Part shown: positions 42,875 through 51,391 of the stretch, piece by piece
Layout: each line of letters starts with the position of its first letter
Position numbering within the stretch: position 1 is the first letter of the stretch
NCBI RefSeq assembly: GCF_014647375.1
Contig: NZ_BMPB01000009.1
Location: 243,333-307,332 of the forward strand
DNA: 64,000 nt
Direction: 5' to 3'
Source of the DNA: Parabacteroides faecis
GTDB taxonomy: Bacteria > Bacteroidota > Bacteroidia > Bacteroidales > Tannerellaceae
Position numbers and translations under genes: made by a program
The notes under the pieces: model-generated
Database searches by the model: none
Told to the model about the DNA's origin: nothing
What the model saw: only the letters and a program-made list of their open reading frames with translations

Positions 42875-43179
42875 TATTTCTTTTTGATGATATAGACGTC
42901 TTCGTTCGGTTTCTTCATGAAATATTCTTCACGGGCGAACCGTTCCAGACCTTCCTTGTCAGTGTGAAGATCGTTCAGTTTCTTACTGTTTATCTCAATT
43001 TCTTTCTGATAATGTTTGATCTCTCTTTCCAGGCTGCGGATCTTTTCGTCATACGTATACCGCTTATACAAATTGCTGTCGCCCACCGTAAAAGTGAGGA
43101 TCAGAAATCCGATGATAACCAGCCAATAGGCATTTATCCTGGATAGATACTTGTTGTAAAAGTCTTTTATGCGTGACAT
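42874..43179 (-). CDS. FtsB/DivIC-type septum formation protein
   Basis: 101 aa from the chosen ATG (MSRIKDFYNKYLS). A short cytoplasmic tail, one transmembrane helix (INAYWLVIIGFLILTFTVG) and a periplasmic coiled coil (KIRSLEREIKHYQKEIEINSKKLNDL) end in REEYFMKKPNEDVYIIKK, the pattern of bitopic FtsB/DivIC divisome proteins that join FtsL and FtsQ. The frame is open 26 codons further upstream, but a TATCTTTG box at 43195-43202 lies inside that extension, so the shorter start is preferred. It is divergent from dnaX. Confidence 0.88.
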   Translation of the reverse strand: MSRIKDFYNKYLSRINAYWLVIIGFLILTFTVGDSNLYKRYTYDEKIRSLEREIKHYQKEIEINSKKLNDLHTDKEGLERFAREEYFMKKPNEDVYIIKKK

Positions 43180-43194
43180 GGAACTTCGTTTTCG

Positions 43195-43202
43195 CAAAGA
43201 TA
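43195..43202 (-). promoter_or_regulatory. -7 promoter box (TATCTTTG) for the DivIC/FtsB-like gene
   Basis: TATCTTTG on the minus strand, 16 bp before the ATG at 43179. Confidence 0.5.
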
Positions 43203-43218
43203 AATGAATTATTTTGTA

Positions 43219-43226
43219 TATCTTTG
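43219..43226 (+). promoter_or_regulatory. -7 promoter box (TATCTTTG) for dnaX
   Basis: TATCTTTG, 23 bp before the chosen dnaX ATG (43250). It lies downstream of the longer start at 43214, which it rules out. Confidence 0.5.
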
Positions 43227-43249
43227 TGTTGTTAATAAAAAAGCAAAGA

Positions 43250-45076
43250 ATGGACAATTATATTGTATCGGCAAGAAAATACCGCCCCTCTACTTTTCGT
43301 AGTGTCGTAGGGCAAAAGTCTCTTACCACTACACTAAAAAATGCAATACAAAGTAACAAGCTCGCTCATGCCTATCTTTTTTGCGGACCGCGTGGTGTCG
43401 GGAAAACTTCATGTGCACGTATCTTTGCTAAGACGATCAACTGCCTGAATCCGACAACCGACGGAGAAGCCTGCAACGAATGTGAATCGTGTCAGGCGTT
43501 TAATGAGCAACGCTCTTATAACATCCACGAACTGGATGCTGCGTCCAATAACTCTGTGGACGATATCCGTTCGCTGATCGATCAGGTGCGTATTCCGCCC
43601 GCTATCGGGAAATATAAGGTTTTTATTATCGATGAGGTACATATGTTAAGTTCGGCGGCCTTCAACGCTTTTTTGAAGACGTTGGAAGAACCGCCTCATC
43701 ATGCCTTGTTTATTCTGGCTACTACCGAAAAACATAAAGTGTTGCCAACCATCTTGTCGCGTTGCCAGATTTATGATTTTTCCCGTATTTCAATAACGGA
43801 TATGGTGGAGCATCTCGAATATGTCTCTTCACAGGAAAATGTAACGGCGGAACCGGAAGCATTGAATGTGATTGCCCAGAAAGCTGACGGAGGTATGCGT
43901 GATGCTTTGTCTATCTTTGACCAGGTGGTCAGTTTTACCAACGGAAATATTACTTATCAGGCTGTTATCGACAACCTGAACGTGCTTGACTATGAATATT
44001 ATTTCCGTCTTACCGATGCTATTCTGGCAGGAAATGTCCGTTCATCTATTCTTATACTGAATGAAATATTAAGCAAAGGTTTCGACGGGCAGAATATTAT
44101 AACCGGTCTGGCGGCTCATTTTCGCGATCTGCTGGTCTGCAAGGATGAAGCGACACTGATATTATTTGAGGTCGGTGCCTCTATCCGCGAACGATATAAG
44201 GAGATGGCAAAACGTTGTCCGGATCAATTGCTTTTTAAAGCGATCGAACTGGCAAACTCCTGCGATCTGAATTATCGTGCCAGCCGCAATAAACGTTTGT
44301 TGCTAGAACTGACACTTATCCAGCTTTGCCAGTTAAGTTCTGCCGGGCAAGTTGTCGATGATAAAAAAAAAGGAGTAATTGAACCGATCGCTTCCGGTGC
44401 TCCCGGACAATCTGTTTCTCAAGGGGCGCAGCCAGTCTCTCAGGGACAGCCGATGCGTCAGCAGGTTCAGCCCGGGCAAATGGCTAATCACATGCCTCAG
44501 CAAACTGCCGGAATGAATGGCGGTAATGGGCAGGTGATAACGACGAATATGCCTTCATCGGCAACCATTATTCCGCAAGGACCTTCGGCTTCTTCTCCTA
44601 AAAAAACGTCACGTCCGCCTCATTTGAGTACTTCCCTGAAAGAAATCGGTGTTGAAAAACCGAAAAACCAGATGACACAACAAGAGAGCCGGACTGTACA
44701 GGAAATGGTAAACCCTTTTTCGCAAGAAGATCTGGTTCATTATTGGGATGCTTATGCTGCTAGCGGGATGATCGATAAGAAGGTGTACCTGAAAAATACC
44801 ATGATCAATTGCAAGCCCGTTTTGCAGGAGAATTATTTCTTTGAAGTGGGTGTTCATAATCCGGGCCAGCAGGATGAGTTGAGCAATGGCTGTGTGGATC
44901 TATTGAACTACCTACGTATTCAGTTGAAGAATACACGTATACAGATGCGTGTACGGATTGTGGAAACCAATGAGAAACATCTGGCTTATACTTCTACTGA
45001 AAAATTTGAACATCTGTTAAGCGTGAATCCGGTTCTAGCCAAGTTGAAGGATGAGTTTAACCTGACGCTGGATTGA
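43250..45076 (+). CDS. dnaX: DNA polymerase III subunit gamma/tau
   Basis: DnaX is the motor subunit of the clamp loader and, as tau, links polymerases to the helicase. Of 608 aa, domains I-II are AAA+: GPRGVGKT at 46-53, a zinc module with Cys65, Cys75, Cys78 and Cys81, and IIDEVHML (Asp128-Glu129). Domain III ends near LLLELTLIQLCQL (about 350-362). A Gln/Pro/Ser-rich linker (385-450) and the C-terminal tau region follow. At codons 372-374 nine consecutive A precede GGAG (44363-44375). Slippage by one base there would give a product of about 375 aa containing only domains I-III. The ATG at 43250 is chosen over an upstream start because of the promoter box at 43219-43226. Confidence 0.96.
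   Translation: MDNYIVSARKYRPSTFRSVVGQKSLTTTLKNAIQSNKLAHAYLFCGPRGVGKTSCARIFAKTINCLNPTTDGEACNECESCQAFNEQRSYNIHELDAASNNSVDDIRSLIDQVRIPPAIGKYKVFIIDEVHMLSSAAFNAFLKTLEEPPHHALFILATTEKHKVLPTILSRCQIYDFSRISITDMVEHLEYVSSQENVTAEPEALNVIAQKADGGMRDALSIFDQVVSFTNGNITYQAVIDNLNVLDYEYYFRLTDAILAGNVRSSILILNEILSKGFDGQNIITGLAAHFRDLLVCKDEATLILFEVGASIRERYKEMAKRCPDQLLFKAIELANSCDLNYRASRNKRLLLELTLIQLCQLSSAGQVVDDKKKGVIEPIASGAPGQSVSQGAQPVSQGQPMRQQVQPGQMANHMPQQTAGMNGGNGQVITTNMPSSATIIPQGPSASSPKKTSRPPHLSTSLKEIGVEKPKNQMTQQESRTVQEMVNPFSQEDLVHYWDAYAASGMIDKKVYLKNTMINCKPVLQENYFFEVGVHNPGQQDELSNGCVDLLNYLRIQLKNTRIQMRVRIVETNEKHLAYTSTEKFEHLLSVNPVLAKLKDEFNLTLD
44363..44375 (+). promoter_or_regulatory. Candidate slippage/frameshift site in dnaX (A9 then GGAG)
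   Basis: Codons 372-374 are AAA AAA AAA followed by GGA GTA ATT. One extra A gives AGG AGT AAT TGA; one fewer gives AAG GAG TAA. Both end the protein within four codons, at the domain III/IV boundary. GGAG could act as an internal ribosome-pausing signal. Confidence 0.5.
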
Positions 45077-45162
45077 TTTTGGGTGATACAAAACAAAATT
45101 AGTCTTCCCGGCGTTTTATCTATATAGTGAATCTTAGTTGAGTTGTAATAAAGAATAATTGT

Positions 45163-45711
45163 ATGGATACAAATCTTATGAAATCAGAACAAGACGTTGT
45201 GCTTAAATCGATAATGAGCCGTAAAAGTGTTCGCCAATATACTGACCAGCCGGTCAGCCGGGAACAACTCGAAATATTGGTGAAGGCTGCCGTGTCTGCA
45301 CCGTCGGCGGTCAATAAACAACCCTGGGCATTTATCGTGATCGACGATCGGGTTACGCTCGACATACTTGCGGCTCTATTACCTTATGCGAAAATGGCTG
45401 CTAAGGTATCTGCTGCAATTGTTGTATGCGGTGATTTGAGTAAAGCTTATAATGGTTTGGAGGATGAATACTGGATTCAGGATTGTTCTGCTGCAACGGA
45501 AAATTTACTGATAGCGGCTGAGGCAATGGGCTTAGGTGCTGTTTGGACTGCTGTTTATCCGGAGGAAGATCGCGTTGAGATTGTCCGTAAGCAATTGGCT
45601 TTACCGGAATTGATCGTTCCGCTGAATCTGATTCCGATAGGCTATCCTTTACACGGCGACACTCCGAAAAATAAGTATAAACCGGAGATTCTCCATTTCA
45701 ATCGTTGGTAA
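45163..45711 (+). CDS. Nitroreductase family protein (short form)
   Basis: 182 aa with MSRKSVRQYTDQPVSREQLE (FMN phosphate contacts), AAVSAPSAVNKQPWAFIVI (the signature SAPSAxNxQPW), and the later AAEAMGLGAVWTAVYPE segment. The C-terminus PIGYPLHGDTPKNKYKPE is typical of NfsA/FRP-type small enzymes. It should be a dimeric FMN-dependent NAD(P)H oxidoreductase of unknown substrate. It lies 86 bp after dnaX with no clear terminator between, so read-through is possible. Confidence 0.92.
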   Translation: MDTNLMKSEQDVVLKSIMSRKSVRQYTDQPVSREQLEILVKAAVSAPSAVNKQPWAFIVIDDRVTLDILAALLPYAKMAAKVSAAIVVCGDLSKAYNGLEDEYWIQDCSAATENLLIAAEAMGLGAVWTAVYPEEDRVEIVRKQLALPELIVPLNLIPIGYPLHGDTPKNKYKPEILHFNRW

Positions 45712-45815
45712 ATACAAGCTCCTGTTTTCTGTTTAGACGAATATTATCGTGTTTTTGATTAGGCTTTATTCCCTGAATATATGTATTTTAGCGGATAAAT
45801 AAAACGTTGATTTGT

Positions 45816-46445
45816 ATGGGCATGAAGAATTATATCCTGTTACTGATGGCTTCCGTACTTTGTACGGGATGTGCGACAATGGATCCGACATCGAGGACAA
45901 TCGTTGGTTCTCAAGTCGGGATGCTGGCTGGGACGGTTACCGGTGCGGTAATCGGTCATGCAGCCGGGGGATATCGCGGGGAAGCGATCGGGTCGTTTGT
46001 GGGCTCGGTTGGAGGTACGGTTTTGGGTGCTACTGCGGCTGCTTCTCAAAATCAGCGTAATAGCAGAAGCACGACAAGTGCCAGGGAGTATCAATTACCT
46101 TATGTCGTTATAGAAGATATTTATTTGGAAGACAGGAACAATAACCAGATCGTAGATGCGGGAGAAACTTGTCGTATTTCGTTTATCCTGTCTAATGAAG
46201 GCAGACAGACGGCTTATAATGTCGAACCGGTTATTAAGATAGAGCAGGGCAGTAAATATGTGAAACTGTCCAAACCTGTTATGATCCGCCAGTTACAACC
46301 GAATAAGCGGGTGAGCTATACGATTACATTGCATGCTTCCCCAAAATTGAAAACCGGTGAGATAGTCCTTTCAGTACGACTGAAATCTGCGGATGGTTAT
46401 CTGACGGATAAAGAAACCTTTACGCTGCCTACCGGAAGATATTAA
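45816..46445 (+). CDS. Lipoprotein with glycine-zipper segment
   Basis: About 209 aa. The signal peptide MKNYILLLMASVLCTGC ends in a lipobox-like LCTGC. Residues about 30-75 are a glycine-zipper region (GMLAGTVTGAVIGHAAGGYRGEAIGSFVGSVGGTVLGAT) that can pack in membranes. The C-terminal half is a beta-rich domain (YLEDRNNNQIVDAGETCRISFILSNEGRQTAYNVEPVIKI) resembling CARDB-type Ig folds. No enzyme motifs are seen. The start is uncertain between ATG 45816 and 45822. The last 17 bp overlap the 3' end of the histidine kinase on the other strand. Confidence 0.8.
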   Translation: MGMKNYILLLMASVLCTGCATMDPTSRTIVGSQVGMLAGTVTGAVIGHAAGGYRGEAIGSFVGSVGGTVLGATAAASQNQRNSRSTTSAREYQLPYVVIEDIYLEDRNNNQIVDAGETCRISFILSNEGRQTAYNVEPVIKIEQGSKYVKLSKPVMIRQLQPNKRVSYTITLHASPKLKTGEIVLSVRLKSADGYLTDKETFTLPTGRY

Positions 46446-48609
46446 TATTTAATTCTTTATCGTATGGTAGTACGATGGAGAAACAACTTCCTTCACCGAC
46501 TTTCGAACGGAGTTCAAGATGACCTCCGAGTTTTTCGGCGATGACCGTGCTGATCGACAAACCTAATCCGGTCCCTTTGTCGGTATCGTCCATTTTGTAG
46601 AAACGTTCGAATATCTTTTTTTGATGTTCTTCAGGAATTCCTTGTCCGGTATCTTCTACAAATAATACGATCTTTTGGTTTATTTCCTCCAGCTGATAAC
46701 CGATCTTTATATGTCCTTCCTGTGTGAATTTGACAGCATTGTTAATGAAATTGGAAATAACCTGCCTTAATCTTGTTTTATCCACACGGGCGAATATCGC
46801 TTTTTCCGGAATAGACTTTATGAATTCCAGATTCCGGGGGACAGAGAGCTGATGTGCACTGTATATTTCCGATAATAGTTGAGATAAATTGTAGTTTTCG
46901 AATGAGAAAGACATCTTTCCCGACTCCATGCGTGACAAGTCGAGTATATCGTTTACCAGTTTCAGCAATAACTCGCAATTCTGGTTGATCGTATTGATGA
47001 ATAATATTCGTTCTTCCGGATCTATCTCTTCATCGGATGCCAACAGGTTTGAAAAACCGACGATTGCATTTAATGGCGTACGTATTTCGTGGCTCATATT
47101 GGCGAAGAATGACTCTTTTCGTTCAACTTTGAGGGCCATATCTCTTATTTCCTCGGCTTTTTCCTTGGCAATTCGCAAACTTTCTTTTGACTTGATCAGT
47201 TCTTTCTTTTCCTGTATCAGTTCGCTTTCTGATTTCTCAAGTTTCTTTTTCGTCCGCGCGATATGAAGGTAAAGTATGGATATATATAACAAGGCTATAA
47301 TTACTACAATAAGTAAAACGTAGCTTGTTGTCAATTGATTGTGTTTGAATTTAAGTTCAAGCTCATTGTTTTTCAGCTTTAGGTGATCTGTTTCATAGAT
47401 TGTCCTGAATTCATTTAGCTGTGAGTCCAGCCATGCACTATTGATTGAATCTTTTAAAACATTCAGTTTCTGATATTCTTCAATAGCCTCCCTCTGGAAT
47501 CCGGCAAGACCCAGTAGTCTGGCCTTTTGTTCCTGGATTGCAGGATTGAGATCGGAGTTTGTCTGCTTCATAAACTCACAAGCTTTTTGGAATGTGTCCA
47601 GGGCTTGGTTATATTGGCCGGTTGCTTCAAAATAATCGGCCATCGCCAAAAAGTAATTCTGCTGTTTTTGGTTTGCTATATCCGGATAATTTCTTTTTAT
47701 CTCATCAAGAATGTTCAATGCTTCGGAAGTCTTTCCGAGTTTGGTATAGAATTTAGCTTTCCATATTTGTAAATCTACCCATTCGTTCATGAGAAAGCTC
47801 TTTTTTTCACTATTGTCAACCTTTTGTTTCCTAATGAATTCTATCAGTTCTTCATTGCTCCTGATAAATTCCAATCCCTTTGAATATTCATTGGTGATAC
47901 TACAAATTGTGATCAGATTCTGGCAGATATCCATTTTCCAGGCTTTCCACCGGGTTTCTTCGAGAGGGATTAGTGAGAAGGCTGTTTCAAAAGATGCTAT
48001 TGCCTCTTTATACCTTTTTGCTTCTTTCATTGCCGATCCAAGTCCCATATTGGATGCAACCAATCCCTCCAGGCTATCGTACTGCCTGGCTGTGTCATAC
48101 ATTTTCTGGGCGGTCCGGATCGCTTGTTGGATTTGTTTTTGTTCAAGTAACATTTGAACTTCCAAGTTCGCCAGATAGAAATAATAGTTGTATTCTTTAT
48201 TTTCCAAAGCCAAAGGGTCCATTTTATTTTTCCAGAAATAAAAAGAATCTATATTATTCTTATTTACATAATAGATAGCTCTGTCACTGAACGATTCACA
48301 TACGAAACCCAGTCGATTTTGCCGCCAGGCCTCCTTTTCTTTTAATTCCGCATAGTATAGGAAACGGGGAGAATCAAACAACAGTAGTTCCAGTCCTGTT
48401 ATTTTATATAGGTAAAAACTATCGCGTGGCATGGCATCAAGTTCTTTGGCCAGGCTGTCTTCCAGCAATTCTATATCCTTTTTACCAATTGTGTTTTCTG
48501 CATACAGAGGAAACTCAACTGTAAAAATAAAAGCAGCCAGTATCAGATAGACTAATAATGCAGGTCTGCTTATGCGGAAATGTATCCGCCAAATGTAGCT
48601 TTTGATCAT
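46429..48609 (-). CDS. TPR-containing sensor histidine kinase (third copy)
   Basis: 726 aa. N-terminal anchor (ALLVYLILAAFIFTVEFPLYA), a periplasmic part of about 380 residues with TPR-like helices (TAQKMYDTARQYDSLEGLVASNMGLG, AIASFETAFSLI), a transmembrane helix (YVLLIVVIIALLYISILYLHI), a coiled coil, HisKA (FANMSHEIRTPLNAIVGFSNLL) and HATPase (ISNFINNAVKFT, DTGQGIPEEHQKKIFERF, GTGLGLSI). It has the same plan as the tandem kinases at 16.8-21.0 kb and no receiver. It converges on the lipoprotein gene with a 17-bp overlap. Confidence 0.92.
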   Translation of the reverse strand: MIKSYIWRIHFRISRPALLVYLILAAFIFTVEFPLYAENTIGKKDIELLEDSLAKELDAMPRDSFYLYKITGLELLLFDSPRFLYYAELKEKEAWRQNRLGFVCESFSDRAIYYVNKNNIDSFYFWKNKMDPLALENKEYNYYFYLANLEVQMLLEQKQIQQAIRTAQKMYDTARQYDSLEGLVASNMGLGSAMKEAKRYKEAIASFETAFSLIPLEETRWKAWKMDICQNLITICSITNEYSKGLEFIRSNEELIEFIRKQKVDNSEKKSFLMNEWVDLQIWKAKFYTKLGKTSEALNILDEIKRNYPDIANQKQQNYFLAMADYFEATGQYNQALDTFQKACEFMKQTNSDLNPAIQEQKARLLGLAGFQREAIEEYQKLNVLKDSINSAWLDSQLNEFRTIYETDHLKLKNNELELKFKHNQLTTSYVLLIVVIIALLYISILYLHIARTKKKLEKSESELIQEKKELIKSKESLRIAKEKAEEIRDMALKVERKESFFANMSHEIRTPLNAIVGFSNLLASDEEIDPEERILFINTINQNCELLLKLVNDILDLSRMESGKMSFSFENYNLSQLLSEIYSAHQLSVPRNLEFIKSIPEKAIFARVDKTRLRQVISNFINNAVKFTQEGHIKIGYQLEEINQKIVLFVEDTGQGIPEEHQKKIFERFYKMDDTDKGTGLGLSISTVIAEKLGGHLELRSKVGEGSCFSIVLPYDKELNINIFR

Positions 48610-48728
48610 ATCAAATTATATAGCCAAAATATTACCCTCAATGTGGCTACAAATTAAATGCTTATTTTTGATATTTCATCTCTTATGAGATAACTAAAGC
48701 TACCAATATTCAACGCTTTTTACTATTT

Positions 48729-49910
48729 TTATGAAATTGGAGAGGAGGATAATCCTAATTCGTACAGGCAAGCTTGCACTTCGAGTGGGTTTCCCGTGTG
48801 TTTGCCCACATCATCCGATAACTTGACGCATTCCCGCCATTTCTGGTTGACATTCATTTTGCATTGGGATAATTTCATTACTATATTGGACGGTTTGAAA
48901 CCAGTATCGTTCGTAAGATTCGTTCCGATGCCAAAAGCACATCTGATCTTTCCATGACAATAGTCGAGAATCTCAAGCGCTTTCCCGAAGTCGAGTGCAT
49001 TACTGAATACGATCGTCTTGGTGGTTGCATCGATGCCGAATTCTTTATAACGAGCTGTCAGTTTGTCGATAAACTCAAATTCATTTCCTGAATCACATCG
49101 GACGCCATCGAATAATTTTGCCTGTTTGCGGCTGAGGTTGGATAGGAAAATATCGGAAGTATATGTATCGGACAACGCGATTCCCAGGTCACCGTCATAC
49201 ACATTGACCCAATTTTCAAGCGCCATGTAATTGGCATGTTTATAACCGAATTGTGCTCCATGAAACATGAACCATTCGTGCGGATGCGTTCCCATCATCT
49301 TCATCCCGAATTTCATGGCGAAATAACAGTTGGATGTACCGGTACAATATCGGGCATTTTTGCTGAGATAATCGATCACTGCCTCTTGTACATCGAATGA
49401 AAATCTTCTGCGCGTACCGAATTCCGAGAAAGGTAATTGCCGTTCATTGGAGAGTCCTGTTTTTTTGGAGAGCTTACAAAAGATAAGCTCAGGGTCTGCT
49501 ATATTTCCTGAAAAACTATTTTTTATTTCGGAGATGATTGCAAGTAGAGGAACTTCATACAACGTCACTTTATAAAGATAGTCTACGACTTCGACATGCA
49601 GGTGATGTGCCTCGTCCAGATAGACTTCGATCTTTCCGGGATCGAAACGGAAGGAGGAAAGCCATTCCCAATAAACACGGGGCAAGAACCGGCAGCTGCG
49701 TGTCATATACTCCAGTTCTTCATACGTGAGTATTAACCGGCTTAGGTTATCGATCTCCGCTTTGAGCTTTTCCAGAAACTCTTCCGTATATTCTGTTTCG
49801 TCCCTGTCTTTGAAACTGAAACGTCCCATCGCATAAGGAAATAGTTTGATATAAGCATACGAGGTCGTAAACTTATAGAGGTCTGTATCTAATATCGTCC
49901 TGACAATCAT
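48729..49910 (-). CDS. pncB: Nicotinate phosphoribosyltransferase
   Basis: PncB joins nicotinate to PRPP, using ATP, in NAD salvage. The 393 aa are normal for the family. Visible are DTDLYKFTTSYAYIKLFP near the N-terminus, RRRFSFDVQEAV, the active-site segment MKMMGTHPHEWFMFHGA, DTYTSDIFL, and GVRCDSGNEFEFIDK with the phosphate-binding FGIGTNLTND. The histidine in the GTHPHEW region is the phosphorylated residue in the family. It appears monocistronic and is divergent from the AraC regulator. Confidence 0.95.
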   Translation of the reverse strand: MIVRTILDTDLYKFTTSYAYIKLFPYAMGRFSFKDRDETEYTEEFLEKLKAEIDNLSRLILTYEELEYMTRSCRFLPRVYWEWLSSFRFDPGKIEVYLDEAHHLHVEVVDYLYKVTLYEVPLLAIISEIKNSFSGNIADPELIFCKLSKKTGLSNERQLPFSEFGTRRRFSFDVQEAVIDYLSKNARYCTGTSNCYFAMKFGMKMMGTHPHEWFMFHGAQFGYKHANYMALENWVNVYDGDLGIALSDTYTSDIFLSNLSRKQAKLFDGVRCDSGNEFEFIDKLTARYKEFGIDATTKTIVFSNALDFGKALEILDYCHGKIRCAFGIGTNLTNDTGFKPSNIVMKLSQCKMNVNQKWRECVKLSDDVGKHTGNPLEVQACLYELGLSSSPIS

Positions 49911-49987
49911 CCTTCAATCTTTTCTTATTATAACGCGATAAAGTTAGTATTTGTTGGCAAAGAAACCGTCGGATATTGATAAATGGG

Positions 49988-49995
49988 TATATTTG
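49988..49995 (+). promoter_or_regulatory. Candidate -7 box (TATATTTG) immediately before the AraC gene
   Basis: TATATTTG ends only 5 bp before the ATG at 50001, so the transcript would be leaderless or nearly so. If it is not a promoter, the earlier ATG at 49983 could be used. Confidence 0.35.
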
Positions 49996-50000
49996 TGATC

Positions 50001-50876
50001 ATGAAAAATGAAATATCACGATATACGTTCTATAAAAATAAATACGGTAGTGAGCTATTGATAGATGTTGTCCAGCTAAAAGATATCAAAAAGTTTCTGA
50101 AAACCGGAACTATTCATACGCTGACCTACCATGATATTACGTTTATTACCGAGGGGAAAGGTGATTTCTCTATCGACAATCTGCTGTACGAAGCTTGCCC
50201 CGGCGATGTGTTTTTTTCTAAACCCGGCGAAATACGTAACTGGGACAAAGATCATATTATGAATGGTTATGCATTGATTTTTGAAAATGAGTTTTTGTCT
50301 TCTTTCTTTAAAGATGATTTGTTTGTCCAGCATCTTTCGTATTTCAATCCAGGAAAAATAGCAGCCAGGCTTCATCCGGAAGAATCTCTTTTCAAGCGTT
50401 TGCTGCAGTTGGTAAGCAATATAAAAGAAGAGATCGGTTTGTATGGTCGTCATGGAGATCACTTATTGAGGGCGCAATTATACGAAATACTTATGCTGCT
50501 CGACAGGATCTATATTGAAAAAGGTACGAAGGAAAGCATTCCTAAAGAAAGCAGTAACCTTCATATCAGCCGATTCATTCATTATGTCGGGCAGTCTTTT
50601 AAAGAACATCGTTCTGTCAGATATTATGCCGATAGGTTATGTATCACTCCGAATTATCTGAATGAGATCGTTACGATTTCCCTGCAGGTAAGTGCCAAAC
50701 AGTATATCCATCGCAAAGTAATGGAAGAGGCAAAAAGAATGCTCACCTATACAGATATACCTGTATCCGGGATTGCCATTTCACTTAATTATGATACGGT
50801 TTCCTATTTTGTCCGTTCTTTCCGTGAACATACCGGCCAAACACCTTTGGTATATCGTAAAACGCATAAACCGTAA
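50001..50876 (+). CDS. AraC-family transcriptional regulator
   Basis: 291 aa. The N-terminal cupin-like sensor (ITFITEGKGDFSIDNLLYEACPGDVFFSKPGEIRNW) is followed by an AraC DNA-binding domain of two helix-turn-helices (YADRLCITPNYLNEIV and ISLNYDTVSYFVRSFREHTGQTPLVYR). The flavin-binding protein gene follows on the same strand after 89 bp and is the nearest candidate target. The start was set at 50001 because of the box at 49988-49995; 49983 would add six residues. Confidence 0.9.
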   Translation: MKNEISRYTFYKNKYGSELLIDVVQLKDIKKFLKTGTIHTLTYHDITFITEGKGDFSIDNLLYEACPGDVFFSKPGEIRNWDKDHIMNGYALIFENEFLSSFFKDDLFVQHLSYFNPGKIAARLHPEESLFKRLLQLVSNIKEEIGLYGRHGDHLLRAQLYEILMLLDRIYIEKGTKESIPKESSNLHISRFIHYVGQSFKEHRSVRYYADRLCITPNYLNEIVTISLQVSAKQYIHRKVMEEAKRMLTYTDIPVSGIAISLNYDTVSYFVRSFREHTGQTPLVYRKTHKP

Positions 50877-50965
50877 AAAGTGACATTTCTTCCATTTTTT
50901 GTGTTGTATCCCGAAAGTCTCATTACCATACCTTTGCCATATCAAGAACAAATAATAATTTAATT

Positions 50966-51391
50966 ATGAGAGATTCAGGGAAGACGATAGGAAACCTCGT
51001 CGATAAACAAAAAGTGGCATTCCTCGGTTCGGTCGACCGGGAAGGATTTCCAAATATCAAAGCGATGTTGCAGCCCCGTAACCGGGAAGGAATCCGGATA
51101 TTTTACTTTTCAACCAATACTTCCTCTATGCGTGTGGCACAGTTCCGGGAAAATAATCGTGCCAGTATTTACTTTTGTGACAGACGTTTTTTCAGGGGAG
51201 TTATGTTGAAAGGTACGGTTGAAGTGTTGACAGACCCGGCAAGCAAGGAAATGATTTGGGAACCCGGTGACACGATGTATTATAAAGAAGGTGTCACCGA
51301 TCCTGATTATTGTGTCTTGAAGTTCACCGCCTTTTCAGGAAGATATTATAGTGGGTTCAAGTCGGAAGATTTTAGTGTTGGGGAAATATAG
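50966..51391 (+). CDS. Pyridoxamine 5'-phosphate oxidase-like flavin-binding protein
   Basis: 141 aa with a split-barrel FMN-binding fold: KVAFLGSVDREGFPNIKAML, FYFSTNTSSMRVAQFRENNRASIYFCD, and FRGVMLKGTVEVL. This matches the general stress protein 26-type PNPOx-like family rather than true PdxH. It may bind flavin or heme-like cofactors. The 3' end overlaps the helicase gene on the opposite strand by 46 bp. Confidence 0.9.
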   Translation: MRDSGKTIGNLVDKQKVAFLGSVDREGFPNIKAMLQPRNREGIRIFYFSTNTSSMRVAQFRENNRASIYFCDRRFFRGVMLKGTVEVLTDPASKEMIWEPGDTMYYKEGVTDPDYCVLKFTAFSGRYYSGFKSEDFSVGEI

